A stretch of 62,560 nt of DNA from the NCBI RefSeq assembly GCF_008370255.1, contig NZ_SEUI01000008.1:1-62560 (forward strand), read 5' to 3'. The notes beneath the pieces were generated by a model. It had not been told where the DNA came from. It worked only from the letters and a program-made list of their open reading frames with translations, and did not search any database. The stretch is from Pseudoalteromonas sp. FUC4 (GTDB lineage Bacteria > Pseudomonadota > Gammaproteobacteria > Enterobacterales > Alteromonadaceae). Of the stretch, positions 27,598 through 36,617 are shown in pieces (positions within the stretch are counted from its first letter, which is position 1; each line of letters begins with the position of its first letter). The position numbers and the translations under genes are program-made.

Positions 27598-27652
27598 CCT
27601 AAGTCATTCTATTTATGCTCAAGGTATTTGAGCATAAATAGAATGACTTAGG
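27598..27652. repeat. Perfect 25-bp inverted repeat over the kefB ribosome-binding site
   Basis: Arms 27598-27622 and 27628-27652 are exact reverse complements of 25 nt with a 5-nt loop. On the minus strand the final AGG of the stem is part of the kefB AGGA Shine-Dalgarno, whose GTG starts eight bases on. It could fold in kefB mRNA and block initiation. On the plus strand the stem is followed by GTTTTTA, so it could also act as a terminator. Confidence 0.85.
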
Positions 27653-27710
27653 TTTTTATAAAATACAATAATTCATGTGGCTGAAAATACGTTATTTTTA
27701 GCTCATACTG

Positions 27711-28604
27711 TTAGTCAGCTACTTTTACTGAACCGCTAATATTATCGATACTTACATCGCCCGAGCCCGACTCAGTAATAGTCAGCCCTTTTGCATGGTT
27801 AACGCGAATATCACCCGAACCGTCTTCAATTGTTACGCTTGAACCAATATGCTCAATAAGCAGGTCGCCAGAGTTATCATCAACATTAACTGCACCGCTA
27901 ATATGGCTTATTACTATATCACCCGATCCATCTTCAACGTTTAGCGAACCGGTTATGTTGCTCACGTGCATTTCGCCAGAACCATCGTCAATAGTTGCAT
28001 TGCCGCTTACGTTGTTAATGTGAATACTGCCAGAGCCGTCGGTTAATTCTAAATTACCCGCGATGTTTTCAAGGTTTACTTCACCTGATCCATCGTCAAT
28101 GGTTAGGTTTTTAGCACCGCTTATAGTTAAATCTCCTGAGCCGTCTTTTACATCAATATTGCTTTGCATAGCACTTATTAAAATGTCGCCAGAGCCATCA
28201 TCAATATCTAAATTTAGATTACTTGGCACAGTAACCACTAAATCAATATGTGGAGACTGACCATTGTAAAAGTTAATACCATTACGGCTTTTATTTTGGG
28301 CAACAAGTTTTGCCTGTTTACCGTCTTGCTCGAGCGTTAGCTCGTATTTGTCTTCAATGTCGGCTGTGTAAATGGTGGCGTTAACACTAATGCTGGTGGC
28401 TGTTTTTGAGCCTTTTATTTCAAGGCTACCTGCGCCGCTTAACACATTTAAATATTCAAGATTATTGCTTGGCAGTGATAGCTGTTGAGTTTGCTTTACT
28501 GAGGCAACGCTTGGCGATATATGAAATACACAGCCACTTAATAATAAAATGCCGCCAATAAGCGAAAGTGGTTTTGTAATGTTAGATACAGTTGATGAGC
28601 TCAT
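27711..28604 (-). CDS. DUF4097-like lipoprotein with DGSG repeat solenoid
   Basis: A 297-aa lipoprotein; the lipobox is LSGC at residue about 25. Residues about 130-297 consist of nine tandem repeats of 18-21 residues, each with a DGSG-type turn and a short beta-strand pair (IDDGSGDILIS, VKDGSGDLTIS, IDDGSGEVNLE, LTDGSGSIHIN and so on). One is DNSG and one SGSG. This predicts a beta-helix with a ladder of Asp residues, possibly binding cations. The family (DUF4097/adhesin-like) is of unknown function. It has its own promoter region; there is no close partner. Confidence 0.8.
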   Translation of the reverse strand: MSSSTVSNITKPLSLIGGILLLSGCVFHISPSVASVKQTQQLSLPSNNLEYLNVLSGAGSLEIKGSKTATSISVNATIYTADIEDKYELTLEQDGKQAKLVAQNKSRNGINFYNGQSPHIDLVVTVPSNLNLDIDDGSGDILISAMQSNIDVKDGSGDLTISGAKNLTIDDGSGEVNLENIAGNLELTDGSGSIHINNVSGNATIDDGSGEMHVSNITGSLNVEDGSGDIVISHISGAVNVDDNSGDLLIEHIGSSVTIEDGSGDIRVNHAKGLTITESGSGDVSIDNISGSVKVAD

Positions 28605-28753
28605 GTTTAGTCCTTTGGTATTTATTGTTTGTATTTATATAAACAATATAGAGCAAAAATGAGGCCGAAATGTAAGCTGTTGTTTTATATAGGGTGGTGG
28701 TTTTTTATGAAAGTTGAAATACTAATAAGTGGTTAAAATAACTAACTATTAAT

Positions 28754-28783
28754 AAAAAAGGATGCGCGATGCATCCTTTTATA
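28754..28783 (-). terminator. Terminator of the TonB receptor
   Basis: AAAAGGATGC-GCGAT-GCATCCTTTT, downstream of the receptor on the minus strand. Confidence 0.88.
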
Positions 28784-28810
28784 ATTGCTCAGCTTTTATT
28801 AGGGAACTAA

Positions 28811-31342
28811 TTAAAAGCTGTAAGTAATGTTACCGTATAAAAAGCGTCCGTCTAATCCGTAAGGTGCATACGGTGTGTACGGGAATATTTGACCAAAGTC
28901 AGAGTAACCAATGTTATCCACGGTTGCTTGTGGGTATTGATCGAATAAGTTGTTTGCACCAACGGCAAATTTCCAATATTCGTCTGGACGGTATGCCACT
29001 TCTAGGTCGGTGATCCATTTAGGGTCTAGGTATTCATCGCGATCGGCTGTGGTTGATATATCAGCGACTTCACCATAACGTGTGGCACGAAGCGTTGTTT
29101 GCCATTCGTTAAAGTTCCACACTGCTGATAGATTCCATTTGCTATCTGGCGTGCCTTCTTCAAAGCGGCCTACTTCACGACGGGCAAATACAACGTAGTC
29201 GTCACCTAGTGAGTTTAGCTCGCTTGGGTTGTCGTTTACGTGTGTTACTTCGGTATCGTTAAAGTTAGCGGCTACGTTTAGGCGTAAATCACCTAAGTTG
29301 TCTAAATCTAAGTTATAAGTAGCAACAATATCAACACCTTGTGTGCGTGAGTCGATAGCGTTGGTAAAGTAACGTACGCTTTCGGTATTTAGCTCACCGG
29401 CATTTTGTAGTATTTCAACAACTGCATCGCCCTCTAAGTTTTCAGACAATACAATACGGTCATCAATATCAATACGGTACGCATCAACAGTTAAGCTAAA
29501 GCTGCCTTGAGTGTACATAAAGCCCGCAGTAACGTTTACTGACTCTTCAGCATCTAACGGCTGTGCACCTAGCGCTTGCGCTGCTGCAGAATCAGTTGGG
29601 AATAGACCAACTTCAAATGGTTGGTTGTTCTCAAGTACAGTAGAGATTTGGCGGTACGAGCTTTGCGCTAAAGATGGCGCACGGAAACCTGTGCTAATTG
29701 CACCGCGCAGCGATAGGTTTTCAGTAATGCTGTAACGCGAAGCAAGCTTAGAAGTAAATGTGTCACCAAAGTCACTGTAATCTTCATAACGACCCGCTAA
29801 AACTACGTTCCATTTTTCTGTTAAGTAGGTATCAAACTCAACAAATAAAGCTATGTTATGACGGCTTTCGTCAGTCGCACTTTCTGGTCCAAAACCAGCA
29901 AGTACTTGCGCGCCACCGGCTGCAATTGGGTTACCGTCGCTATCAAGTGCGGTGATGTAAGACGCTTCTTCGCCTTCTTCAATTTTGTAGCTTTCGTGGC
30001 GGTATTCAGTACCTACGGTAAAAAATACGTCATCAGGTAAGCCTAAATCGAGTGTGGTGTTGGCCGTTGCGTTTACTAAAAACTGATCGTAAACCAGTGC
30101 GCCGTTGTCAAATTCGGTTGGGCTGTCGGCACCTAGTGATGTGTTAATACTATTTACAACACCGAAACCAAAGTCGTTACGGCCGTAGTTGGTACTTACA
30201 TCCCATGTCCAATCGTTAGTTTCGCCTTTTAAGCCCAGTGCAAATGAGTAGTCTTGTACGTCTGTTTCAATTTGCGGTAAAAAGCCATCTGGGTACACTT
30301 CTAAAACGTTACGGCTGTCTTTTGCACGGCGGTAAAAACCACCTGAATTACCTTCACGCTTTGAGTAGCTACCAAATGAATAAAGGTTTAAGCCGTTATC
30401 TAAATCGTAACCCATGTTGTAAAACAATGCGTAATCTTCAAGGTCGGCTTTACCAAAACGGTGGTTGTAACGATCGATAGTAAATTCACGTGGGTCTAGG
30501 CTGCCATCATCAAGGCGACTGTATTGTTCGCGAGGGTCAAAACCTGAGCGCTGAGTTGAGTCGTTATCACGGTACTCAATAGATACGTTTACAAAGCCGT
30601 TATCAGATAACGCAAAACCAGAGTTTGCACTAACAGTGCGTGTTGCACCGTCGTTTACTTCGCGGTCGCCACCGGTATTAAAGGCTAAGTCGCCGTTTGC
30701 GTCTGCATAGGTGCTGTCTAGCTGAGATACACCAGCCATTTGAGTGTCGTATTTACCGTACGTTACGCTAACGCTACCGCCTTCTGAGGCATCTTTAAGT
30801 ACAATGTTAATTACCCCAGCAATTGCATCAGAGCCGTACTGTGCGGCTGCACCATCACGTAGTACTTCAACACGTTTAATTGCAGAGGTTGGAATCATGT
30901 TCAAATCAACAGCTGTAGAGCCTCGGCCAACAACGCCCGCTAAGTTTAATAGCGCACCAGCGTGGCGGCGCTTACCGTTTATAAGTACTAATGTGTGATC
31001 GGGTGCTAATCCACGTAAAACAGCTGGTTTTGCATGGTCAGTACCATCACCCATAGTGGCACTTGGGTAGTTAAAGCTAGGTACTTGGTTTGCTAGTATT
31101 TGGCTTATTTCTAGCTGACCCGTACTTTGCATATCACCGCTGGTAATAATGTCTACGGGTACTGAGCTTTCGGCAATACTGCGTAGGCTTCTGCGAGTAC
31201 CGGTAACCGAAATTACTTCGATATTCTTTTCTGCTTGATTATCTTGCTCTGCGGCAACGGCCATAGAGTAAGGAGTGCTAAGTGCAGTGGTAACGGCCAA
31301 GCTAAGTGCTAGTTTATTTGCAGATAAACGCTTAAAAGTCAT
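28811..31342 (-). CDS. TonB-dependent outer-membrane receptor
   Basis: An 843-aa receptor with a signal peptide (ends MAVAAEQ), a plug domain (residues about 55-180: SVPVDIITSGDMQSTGQLEI, VLINGKRRHAGALLN, VEVLRDGAAAQYGSDAIAGV) and a 22-strand barrel whose last strand ends YGNITYSF. The GSDAIAGVINIVLK plug signature is common in receptors of the oligopeptide, sugar or siderophore type; the substrate is not predictable. I see no Fur or Zur box upstream. GGGGAACAATTA precedes the ATG. It lies downstream of the PepSY operon but is separated from it by a terminator. Confidence 0.92.
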   Translation of the reverse strand: MTFKRLSANKLALSLAVTTALSTPYSMAVAAEQDNQAEKNIEVISVTGTRRSLRSIAESSVPVDIITSGDMQSTGQLEISQILANQVPSFNYPSATMGDGTDHAKPAVLRGLAPDHTLVLINGKRRHAGALLNLAGVVGRGSTAVDLNMIPTSAIKRVEVLRDGAAAQYGSDAIAGVINIVLKDASEGGSVSVTYGKYDTQMAGVSQLDSTYADANGDLAFNTGGDREVNDGATRTVSANSGFALSDNGFVNVSIEYRDNDSTQRSGFDPREQYSRLDDGSLDPREFTIDRYNHRFGKADLEDYALFYNMGYDLDNGLNLYSFGSYSKREGNSGGFYRRAKDSRNVLEVYPDGFLPQIETDVQDYSFALGLKGETNDWTWDVSTNYGRNDFGFGVVNSINTSLGADSPTEFDNGALVYDQFLVNATANTTLDLGLPDDVFFTVGTEYRHESYKIEEGEEASYITALDSDGNPIAAGGAQVLAGFGPESATDESRHNIALFVEFDTYLTEKWNVVLAGRYEDYSDFGDTFTSKLASRYSITENLSLRGAISTGFRAPSLAQSSYRQISTVLENNQPFEVGLFPTDSAAAQALGAQPLDAEESVNVTAGFMYTQGSFSLTVDAYRIDIDDRIVLSENLEGDAVVEILQNAGELNTESVRYFTNAIDSRTQGVDIVATYNLDLDNLGDLRLNVAANFNDTEVTHVNDNPSELNSLGDDYVVFARREVGRFEEGTPDSKWNLSAVWNFNEWQTTLRATRYGEVADISTTADRDEYLDPKWITDLEVAYRPDEYWKFAVGANNLFDQYPQATVDNIGYSDFGQIFPYTPYAPYGLDGRFLYGNITYSF

Positions 31343-31559
31343 TAATTGTTCCCCAAGAACTGCTAGTAATTCGAAAAGGAGCGCATCATATAGAAGCGAC
31401 TACCCTAGTGCAAAGATAAAAACTATCTAAGATATTCTAAGTTGTTAACAAGTGAAGCCACTATTTACGCGTGATATAGACGTTTGGATCGTTGTAGTTG
31501 CAATCTTGTGTCGAATGGTTGCGAATTCAAGGGGATTTTAGATAAAAGTTAGTAAGACG

Positions 31560-31590
31560 TAAAAAGGCCAAGCAAATGCTTGGCCTTTCA
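31560..31590 (-). terminator. Terminator of the PepSY/DUF2271/DUF4198 operon
   Basis: AAAAAGGCCAAGC-AAAT-GCTTGGCCTTT, 25 nt past the DUF4198 stop on the minus strand. Confidence 0.88.
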
Positions 31591-31614
31591 ATTTTTTAAA
31601 TTTAGTAATTTAAA

Positions 31615-32460
31615 TTATTCAGGAGCAACTTCAAGCGTTGTAAATAATGCATAACGTCCTGCATCTACGCCTTCTTCATTTACGGTAACCTTGTTAGAGG
31701 TTTCGATTAGGTATAGGCCTGGCTCTTTCCACGTAATTGTAAACATACCGTCTTTATCGGTCGTTACTTTTACTTCGCCACGCTCGTTACGGTAGCGTGT
31801 GTCGCCTTTTAAAATACTTACTTCAACGCCTTCACCAGCAGATTTACCATCTTGTAGTAATTGAAAACGTGCCTGCTCACCTACAAATAAATCGTTTGGA
31901 TGCGTTGGACCGCTAAGCTCTAAGCCTAAACCTAACTGTGCAGGCTTTGAGGTGCCATTTCGGCTTACAAATGTATCAACTGTTGAAACAACCTTCGTTG
32001 TAGTTACATCTTTTGCATTGCTTGGTAATTTTGCGTCTGTTTTTTTACCAAATACGCGCTTGCGCTTACCTTCTTCATTTTTGTAGAAGGTCATGTACAT
32101 TGGCTTTTGGGTCATTGCAATGTGATAAGTGCCTTGCTCTGTTAAGCTTACGGCAGCTGAGCTTTTACGTTTTAAGTAATAAGCACGAATAGTGTCGCTT
32201 ACTGGCTCACCATTAGGCGCAAGCGCCATTAATAATGTGTCGTCGTACTCGGCGCCTTTTTCTTTTGGTTTAAAGGCTTTGTCTGGTGCAAATATTTCGT
32301 TAGAGATACTCGCGTCAATCATTACGTAATGAGCTTTATCGCCTGATAAAGATGTATGCGAAGGTAGTAACCAACGTCCGTGTGCACTTGCTGAAGTTGA
32401 CACTAAAGCAGATAAGCTCAATGCGCCGATTAATGCCGTTTTTAATAGATTAATTTTCAT
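31615..32460 (-). CDS. DUF4198 domain periplasmic protein
   Basis: A 281-aa protein with a signal peptide ending SASAHGRWLLPSH; the mature N-terminal His is typical of DUF4198, a periplasmic family often linked to metal (nickel, cobalt or iron) uptake. The C-terminal half has an Ig-like fold (VEVSILKGDTRY, TDKDGMFTITWKEPGLYLIE). It is last in an operon with a PepSY protein and a DUF2271 protein. A Fur-like box before the first gene points to iron-responsive expression. The exact function is unknown. Confidence 0.85.
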   Translation of the reverse strand: MKINLLKTALIGALSLSALVSTSASAHGRWLLPSHTSLSGDKAHYVMIDASISNEIFAPDKAFKPKEKGAEYDDTLLMALAPNGEPVSDTIRAYYLKRKSSAAVSLTEQGTYHIAMTQKPMYMTFYKNEEGKRKRVFGKKTDAKLPSNAKDVTTTKVVSTVDTFVSRNGTSKPAQLGLGLELSGPTHPNDLFVGEQARFQLLQDGKSAGEGVEVSILKGDTRYRNERGEVKVTTDKDGMFTITWKEPGLYLIETSNKVTVNEEGVDAGRYALFTTLEVAPE

Positions 32461-32494
32461 TGTATTTCCTTAAATTCAAATGATTAAGTAGCAG

Positions 32495-33004
32495 CTACTT
32501 AGTGCTTACAGTGACGAAGCTTTTAGAAAACTCATTTTTACCATCAATTGTCAGCTTGCCTGATTTAGTTAAATCGAGCTCAACGCGGGTGTAGTCTCTG
32601 CCGCCTTCTTCGCGTACAACTTCAATATTTAATAAGTATTTACCTGGTTTTACTGGGTTACCGTCTAAATCGTTACCTTGCCAATTTATAGTGTAAGTAC
32701 CCGCGCGCTTTGTTGCGCCGCTAATGCCGTCAAAGTTGGCATCGCTTTTACCGGCTTTACGCCACCATTGGCGTAAGTCTTTAAACCATTCTGCTTTTTG
32801 CACCCAAAGTGCAAGCGTTGTAACGTGTTTGCGCTCTGGTGTTTCAAGCCAAACTGCAACGTACGGGCGGTGATACGGTTGCACTTCTAAGTCAGGAAGC
32901 GTTAATTCAACCTCTAGCTGTGGTGTTTGCGCATGCACCGTTGTTTGAAAAAACGCAGCTACGAGCAGTAATGCGGCGCTTATAAATAATTTAAATTTAA
33001 CCAT
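32495..33004 (-). CDS. DUF2271 domain periplasmic protein
   Basis: 169 aa from this ATG, whose A overlaps the stop of the PepSY gene (TAATG), giving translational coupling. A longer frame starts 78 nt earlier inside the PepSY gene but would bury the signal peptide (MVKFKLFISAALLLVAAFFQ). The mature part matches DUF2271 (HRPYVAVWLETPERKHVTTL, ALWVQKAEWFKDLRQWWRKA, TYTINWQGNDLDG). DUF2271 proteins accompany PepSY-TM proteins in iron-uptake clusters and may take part in flavin or metal transfer in the periplasm. Confidence 0.85.
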   Translation of the reverse strand: MVKFKLFISAALLLVAAFFQTTVHAQTPQLEVELTLPDLEVQPYHRPYVAVWLETPERKHVTTLALWVQKAEWFKDLRQWWRKAGKSDANFDGISGATKRAGTYTINWQGNDLDGNPVKPGKYLLNIEVVREEGGRDYTRVELDLTKSGKLTIDGKNEFSKSFVTVSTK

Positions 33005-33636
33005 TAAGACACTCCTTTTATTTGTGGAACCCAGCATAAATAAATAACCAGTGGAGTTGCGACTCCTAGTAAGGTTATCCATATTCCTGCTAAGCGTTTT
33101 TTTCTATTTTGAAACAAAATAATCATGCCGGTGATGGCAAATAGAATCATTAGTACGGCAGATATATCAATCACCCAACTCCATACTTCACCGCTGTGGC
33201 GGCCTTTATGTAAGTCGCCAATAAGGCTTAAAAAGCCACCTGTTTGGTAATCAAGATTTAGCTCGCCAGTTGTAAAGTCAAGCTCTGCGTAGGCAAACCC
33301 AGCAGGCAGTGGGTAGTCGAGCATGACAAGTGCGTCTTCTTTTTCCCACTCAATGCTTTTTACTTTTGTAAGTGCATATTGCTCGGCTAAATAAGCTTCT
33401 ATTTCTGGGTAAAGCGTAGGCAACGTATTTAGCTGCTCATTTGCTTTGGTAACTAGCTCAGCTGGAATTACCGCCGTTACTTGGCCGTTATTTTTGTCGT
33501 TTTTAAGCCAATCAATATGGTTGAGCACAATGCCGCTAACACAAAATAAAATAAGCAAAAAAAACAAAGCTGTAGAAATATAAATATGTAGAGCACGGCT
33601 TGTACTATACAAAGCCCGCTTATTAATAAACGACAT
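33004..33636 (-). CDS. PepSY-associated transmembrane protein
   Basis: A 210-aa membrane protein with a helix near the N-terminus (residues about 17-40, HIYISTALFFLLILFCVSGI), a PepSY-like periplasmic domain, GDLHKGRHSGEVWSWVIDIS leading into helix two, and a final helix (about 185-203). PepSY-TM proteins are thought to reduce ferric iron or siderophores at the inner membrane. It is first of three genes behind a Fur-like box. Confidence 0.88.
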   Translation of the reverse strand: MSFINKRALYSTSRALHIYISTALFFLLILFCVSGIVLNHIDWLKNDKNNGQVTAVIPAELVTKANEQLNTLPTLYPEIEAYLAEQYALTKVKSIEWEKEDALVMLDYPLPAGFAYAELDFTTGELNLDYQTGGFLSLIGDLHKGRHSGEVWSWVIDISAVLMILFAITGMIILFQNRKKRLAGIWITLLGVATPLVIYLCWVPQIKGVS

Positions 33637-33667
33637 AAAAACAGTAAATAAATTAAATTTACAACAT

Positions 33668-33686
33668 GATAATGATTTGCATTAGC
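33668..33686. promoter_or_regulatory. Fur-like box before the PepSY operon
   Basis: GATAATGATTTGCATTAGC matches 15 of 19 positions of the Fur consensus GATAATGATAATCATTATC. It lies about 32 nt upstream of the PepSY start. Confidence 0.75.
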
Positions 33687-33754
33687 TATTACAAATTTAC
33701 TTACTTATCTTTACATTAAGATTTTAAAAGTGGAGGGTATTTGTAGGTATGCGT

Positions 33755-34150
33755 TTAGTACTTAGGTGGAGTAGAGGGTCTTAAGATAAGGTAAATCATT
33801 ACCGATATTTCTATCGTTGCAACGAGGTAAATAACCCAAATAGGGGCGGCTGAGTATAGTAAAAATATAAATCCAATTAACATGCCAATGGCGGCGTAGC
33901 ATTTGGCTTTAACAGGCACTACTTTGTGGGCTTGCCATTGCTGCAAAGTTACACCGTAACGAGGGTGGTTTAACAGCCATTGTTCAAGCGCGGGTGACGA
34001 GCGAGTAAAGCAGGTGAGCGCTAAAATAAAAAATATAGTGGTAGGCATGACCGGTAACACAATGCCAATAATGCCCAAGGCTACAAGTATTAAGCCAAGC
34101 GCTTTAAACCATAAGTTTTTATAACAAATAAACACTGCTTTTATATTCAC
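33755..34150 (-). CDS. YbaN-like (DUF454) inner-membrane protein
   Basis: A 131-aa protein starting at GTG, with three hydrophobic segments and the DUF454 pattern KALGLILVALGIIGIVLPVM then PTTIFFILALTCFTRSSPAL, followed by HPRYG. The E. coli relative is YbaN, of unknown function. It lies upstream (minus direction) of the PepSY operon with a promoter region between them, so coregulation is not evident. Confidence 0.85.
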   Translation of the reverse strand: MNIKAVFICYKNLWFKALGLILVALGIIGIVLPVMPTTIFFILALTCFTRSSPALEQWLLNHPRYGVTLQQWQAHKVVPVKAKCYAAIGMLIGFIFLLYSAAPIWVIYLVATIEISVMIYLILRPSTPPKY

Positions 34151-34225
34151 TTAGGCTCTTTTTAGGCGTGTTATGGTATCTCTAATTGTAGGCTAAATAG
34201 CTATTAATTCGAAGCTTAAAATCAA

Positions 34226-34266
34226 TAAAAAAGGGCAAACTAAGTGAAGTTTGCCCTTTTAAAAAT
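34226..34266 (-). terminator. Porin terminator
   Basis: AAAAGGGCAAAC-TAAGTGA-AGTTTGCCCTTTT, a 12-bp stem just past the porin stop codon. Confidence 0.9.
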
Positions 34267-34282
34267 AAATGCGGTTAACAGT

Positions 34283-35608
34283 TTAGAAGTAGTAACCAAT
34301 ATTTATGTTGAAGCGACGTTCTGTATCACCATCACCAATAATTGTTCCGCCAATAAATGGCTGGTTACGTGCTTGAATAAAGTCAAAGTAACTAAAGAAA
34401 CCACCTGCAGCAACACTCATACCTGTTACGTTCATCCATGTATCTGCGCTGTCGTCAGACTTGTCATAAATAATGCCGTAATCGTTGTAAAATTGAATGT
34501 CGGTAACTGGACCCCAATCAAGCGAGTAATTATAAGCAACGTTAAAGTTAGTCATAGTTGCTTCGCTTGATACAGTGTCGTAATAAGCATACGCACCAAC
34601 AACAAAGCGGTCGCTGCTGTCGTCTAGATCGTAGTCGTATTCACCGTGTTGAAATTGGATATTCCAGTTGTTAATTGTGCTATCAACATGAAATGCCCAT
34701 GCACCGTAGTTACCTGCACGATCGTTACCGTCATGTAAGCCACCACTTAATAATGATACACCCACATCGGTAGTTATATTTTTGCTGTGTTCAATTTGAT
34801 ATGTCGCACGCCCGGCAAACGTATTGTATTCACCTATGCGAGAGCCTGGTGCATCGTATGTACCTTCCTCTGCTGAACGACTACCAATAATGTCGTAAGA
34901 GTAACGATGGTTAATATCTGATGAGCCACCGTCTACTCCACCTAGCTCATCATTTTTGAAAAAGCCTAGGTCTAGTTTCCAGTTATCTTTAAGTTTACGT
35001 TTTACTACTACACCTAAGTCAAAGTCGTCTTCTAGGCCTACGTAATAGTTAGTGCTGAAAAAGTAGCTGTGTGAGTTGTATGGACCATTACCAAAAGGCA
35101 CAGGTGCAATACCAGCTTGTCCTTCCCAACCATCTGCAAACTCGTAACCTAAGTAAGCGTACTTAACAACGGTCATATAATCGTAAAAACGTACTTCACC
35201 GTTAAGTGAAATATCGTTAATTTCACCAGATACATTTATACGGAAAATATCAAAATCAAAATCGCCACCGCGATCTTGGGTATCTTCATCGTATGTGTTG
35301 GTGCTGTAATTAAAGCGTATTGCTCCACCAACTTTAATACCTTCATCTTTTTTCTCAGGTTCAGCTGCGGCAACTTCCACTACTTTTTGATCAGATTTTT
35401 TACTGATGTTTGCAACTTGCTGTTCGTGCTGCTTATTAATTTGCTGTTGTTTTGTTTTTTCATCAGCTAATTTATTTTCAAGCAATTGCATTTGTTGCTT
35501 TAGCTGTTTAAGTTGGCTTTGTAGTGTGTCTAGATCATCAGACGCATAAGAAGTGCTTGTAACACCACCTAGAACTAGTGCTAGTGTCAATTTTGAGAGT
35601 TTAGTCAT
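34283..35608 (-). CDS. Outer-membrane porin with N-terminal coiled coil
   Basis: A 441-aa protein with a signal peptide (MTKLSKLTLALVLGGVTSTS), a coiled coil at residues about 24-70 (LDTLQSQLKQLKQQMQLLEN) and a beta-barrel ending FNINIGYYF, with the terminal Phe expected for outer-membrane insertion. The layout (coiled coil, linker, barrel) resembles the OprP/DcaP-type trimeric porins. Acidic loops suggest cation or general solute preference, but no substrate can be read. A MarR regulator lies 99 nt upstream on the same strand and may be cotranscribed or may control it. Confidence 0.85.
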   Translation of the reverse strand: MTKLSKLTLALVLGGVTSTSYASDDLDTLQSQLKQLKQQMQLLENKLADEKTKQQQINKQHEQQVANISKKSDQKVVEVAAAEPEKKDEGIKVGGAIRFNYSTNTYDEDTQDRGGDFDFDIFRINVSGEINDISLNGEVRFYDYMTVVKYAYLGYEFADGWEGQAGIAPVPFGNGPYNSHSYFFSTNYYVGLEDDFDLGVVVKRKLKDNWKLDLGFFKNDELGGVDGGSSDINHRYSYDIIGSRSAEEGTYDAPGSRIGEYNTFAGRATYQIEHSKNITTDVGVSLLSGGLHDGNDRAGNYGAWAFHVDSTINNWNIQFQHGEYDYDLDDSSDRFVVGAYAYYDTVSSEATMTNFNVAYNYSLDWGPVTDIQFYNDYGIIYDKSDDSADTWMNVTGMSVAAGGFFSYFDFIQARNQPFIGGTIIGDGDTERRFNINIGYYF

Positions 35609-35707
35609 AATAGCCGCTCTGCTTGTGATTAAAAAATAAAAAATTCAAGACGTCAAAAAACGCCTTACGTTTAGAGTAAGTACAAAAACTATGTATTTTT
35701 TTATTGT

Positions 35708-36190
35708 TTATTCTTTAGGAGCTTGAGTAAGTGCACCAACTTCTAGAAGGGGCGATGCATCTAATTTATCTGCATCCATCATCGCGGCTACACGCTGCAT
35801 TGATGAGAGTAAAAGGCTCTGTTCCCACTCAGCAAGCGCAGAAAACTTTTCAATAAAGTGTTCTTGCAATGGCTGAGGTGCTTTATCAAGTAACTCTTTT
35901 CCTTTGTCGGTGAGGTATAAGCTCACTCTGCGTTTATCCATTTGACTGCGTACGCGTGTTACTAAGTTTCTGCTTTCTATTCTGTCGAGAATATTGGTGA
36001 CCGTTGCTGGGCTTAAATTTACATTTTGAGCAATACGGCTCGCCGTTATTCCATCGGTTTTTTGCACTTCTTGCATTATAAGCAATTGTGGGCCAGTTAA
36101 ACCCGAAGTTTTATTTAGCTGCTTAGAATGTAAGTCAATCGCGCGGATAACTTTACGTAAAGAAACCAATAACTCGTCATATTTTTGCAT
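35708..36190 (-). CDS. MarR-family transcriptional regulator
   Basis: A 160-aa winged-helix regulator: helices (TSGLTGPQLLIMQEVQKT), recognition helix region (ASRIAQNVNLSPATVTNILD) and the wing (TRVRSQMDKRRVSLYLTDKG). MarR proteins repress efflux, catabolic or stress genes and respond to small phenolics. It lies upstream of the porin gene. The ligand and targets are not evident. Confidence 0.92.
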   Translation of the reverse strand: MQKYDELLVSLRKVIRAIDLHSKQLNKTSGLTGPQLLIMQEVQKTDGITASRIAQNVNLSPATVTNILDRIESRNLVTRVRSQMDKRRVSLYLTDKGKELLDKAPQPLQEHFIEKFSALAEWEQSLLLSSMQRVAAMMDADKLDASPLLEVGALTQAPKE

Positions 36191-36617
36191 TTGCTTATCT
36201 CGTCGATGGGGCGGTAGTTTGCCGTAATCGCGAAATGTTACACATCAAATAAATTGAATTCAAATAATATATTGTACTTTAGCCTGCTTTTATTGGTTTT
36301 TAATAGTTAGAGCAGTAACTAATGTAAAATTATATTGTTTAAATATTGGTAAATTTTCTTAGCACATTGTGTGCATTAAGTTGCGCACAGTACGTATGTT
36401 GTGAATAATTGGCAAGTCTTATTGCATAGACTTTAGTATTATTCATTTACAGCTGTTAGTACAAAGTAATTGTTTGTGAGTTTACTGTATATGTATTAAT
36501 CGGCAATGAACAAATTCAGCAATCAATATTTAATATCAATAGCGTATACTTTAAGCATGCATTATTGTTTAGATGTAAATGTTAAAAATCTTTAGTATCA
36601 GTATTATAGGGGAAGGT
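36191..36617. other. Divergent promoter region, nothing else seen
   Basis: AT-rich region between MarR and the mutarotase gene. It contains an interrupted repeat around CACATTGTGTGCATTAAGTT, but no clear operator, RNA or gene. Confidence 0.4.

Noticed and set aside
31343..31559. Possible Fur box or gene remnant upstream of the 28811-31342 receptor
   Set aside because: AAGATAAAAACTATCTAAG has the right feel but matches the Fur palindrome poorly, and no frame stays open with coding character.
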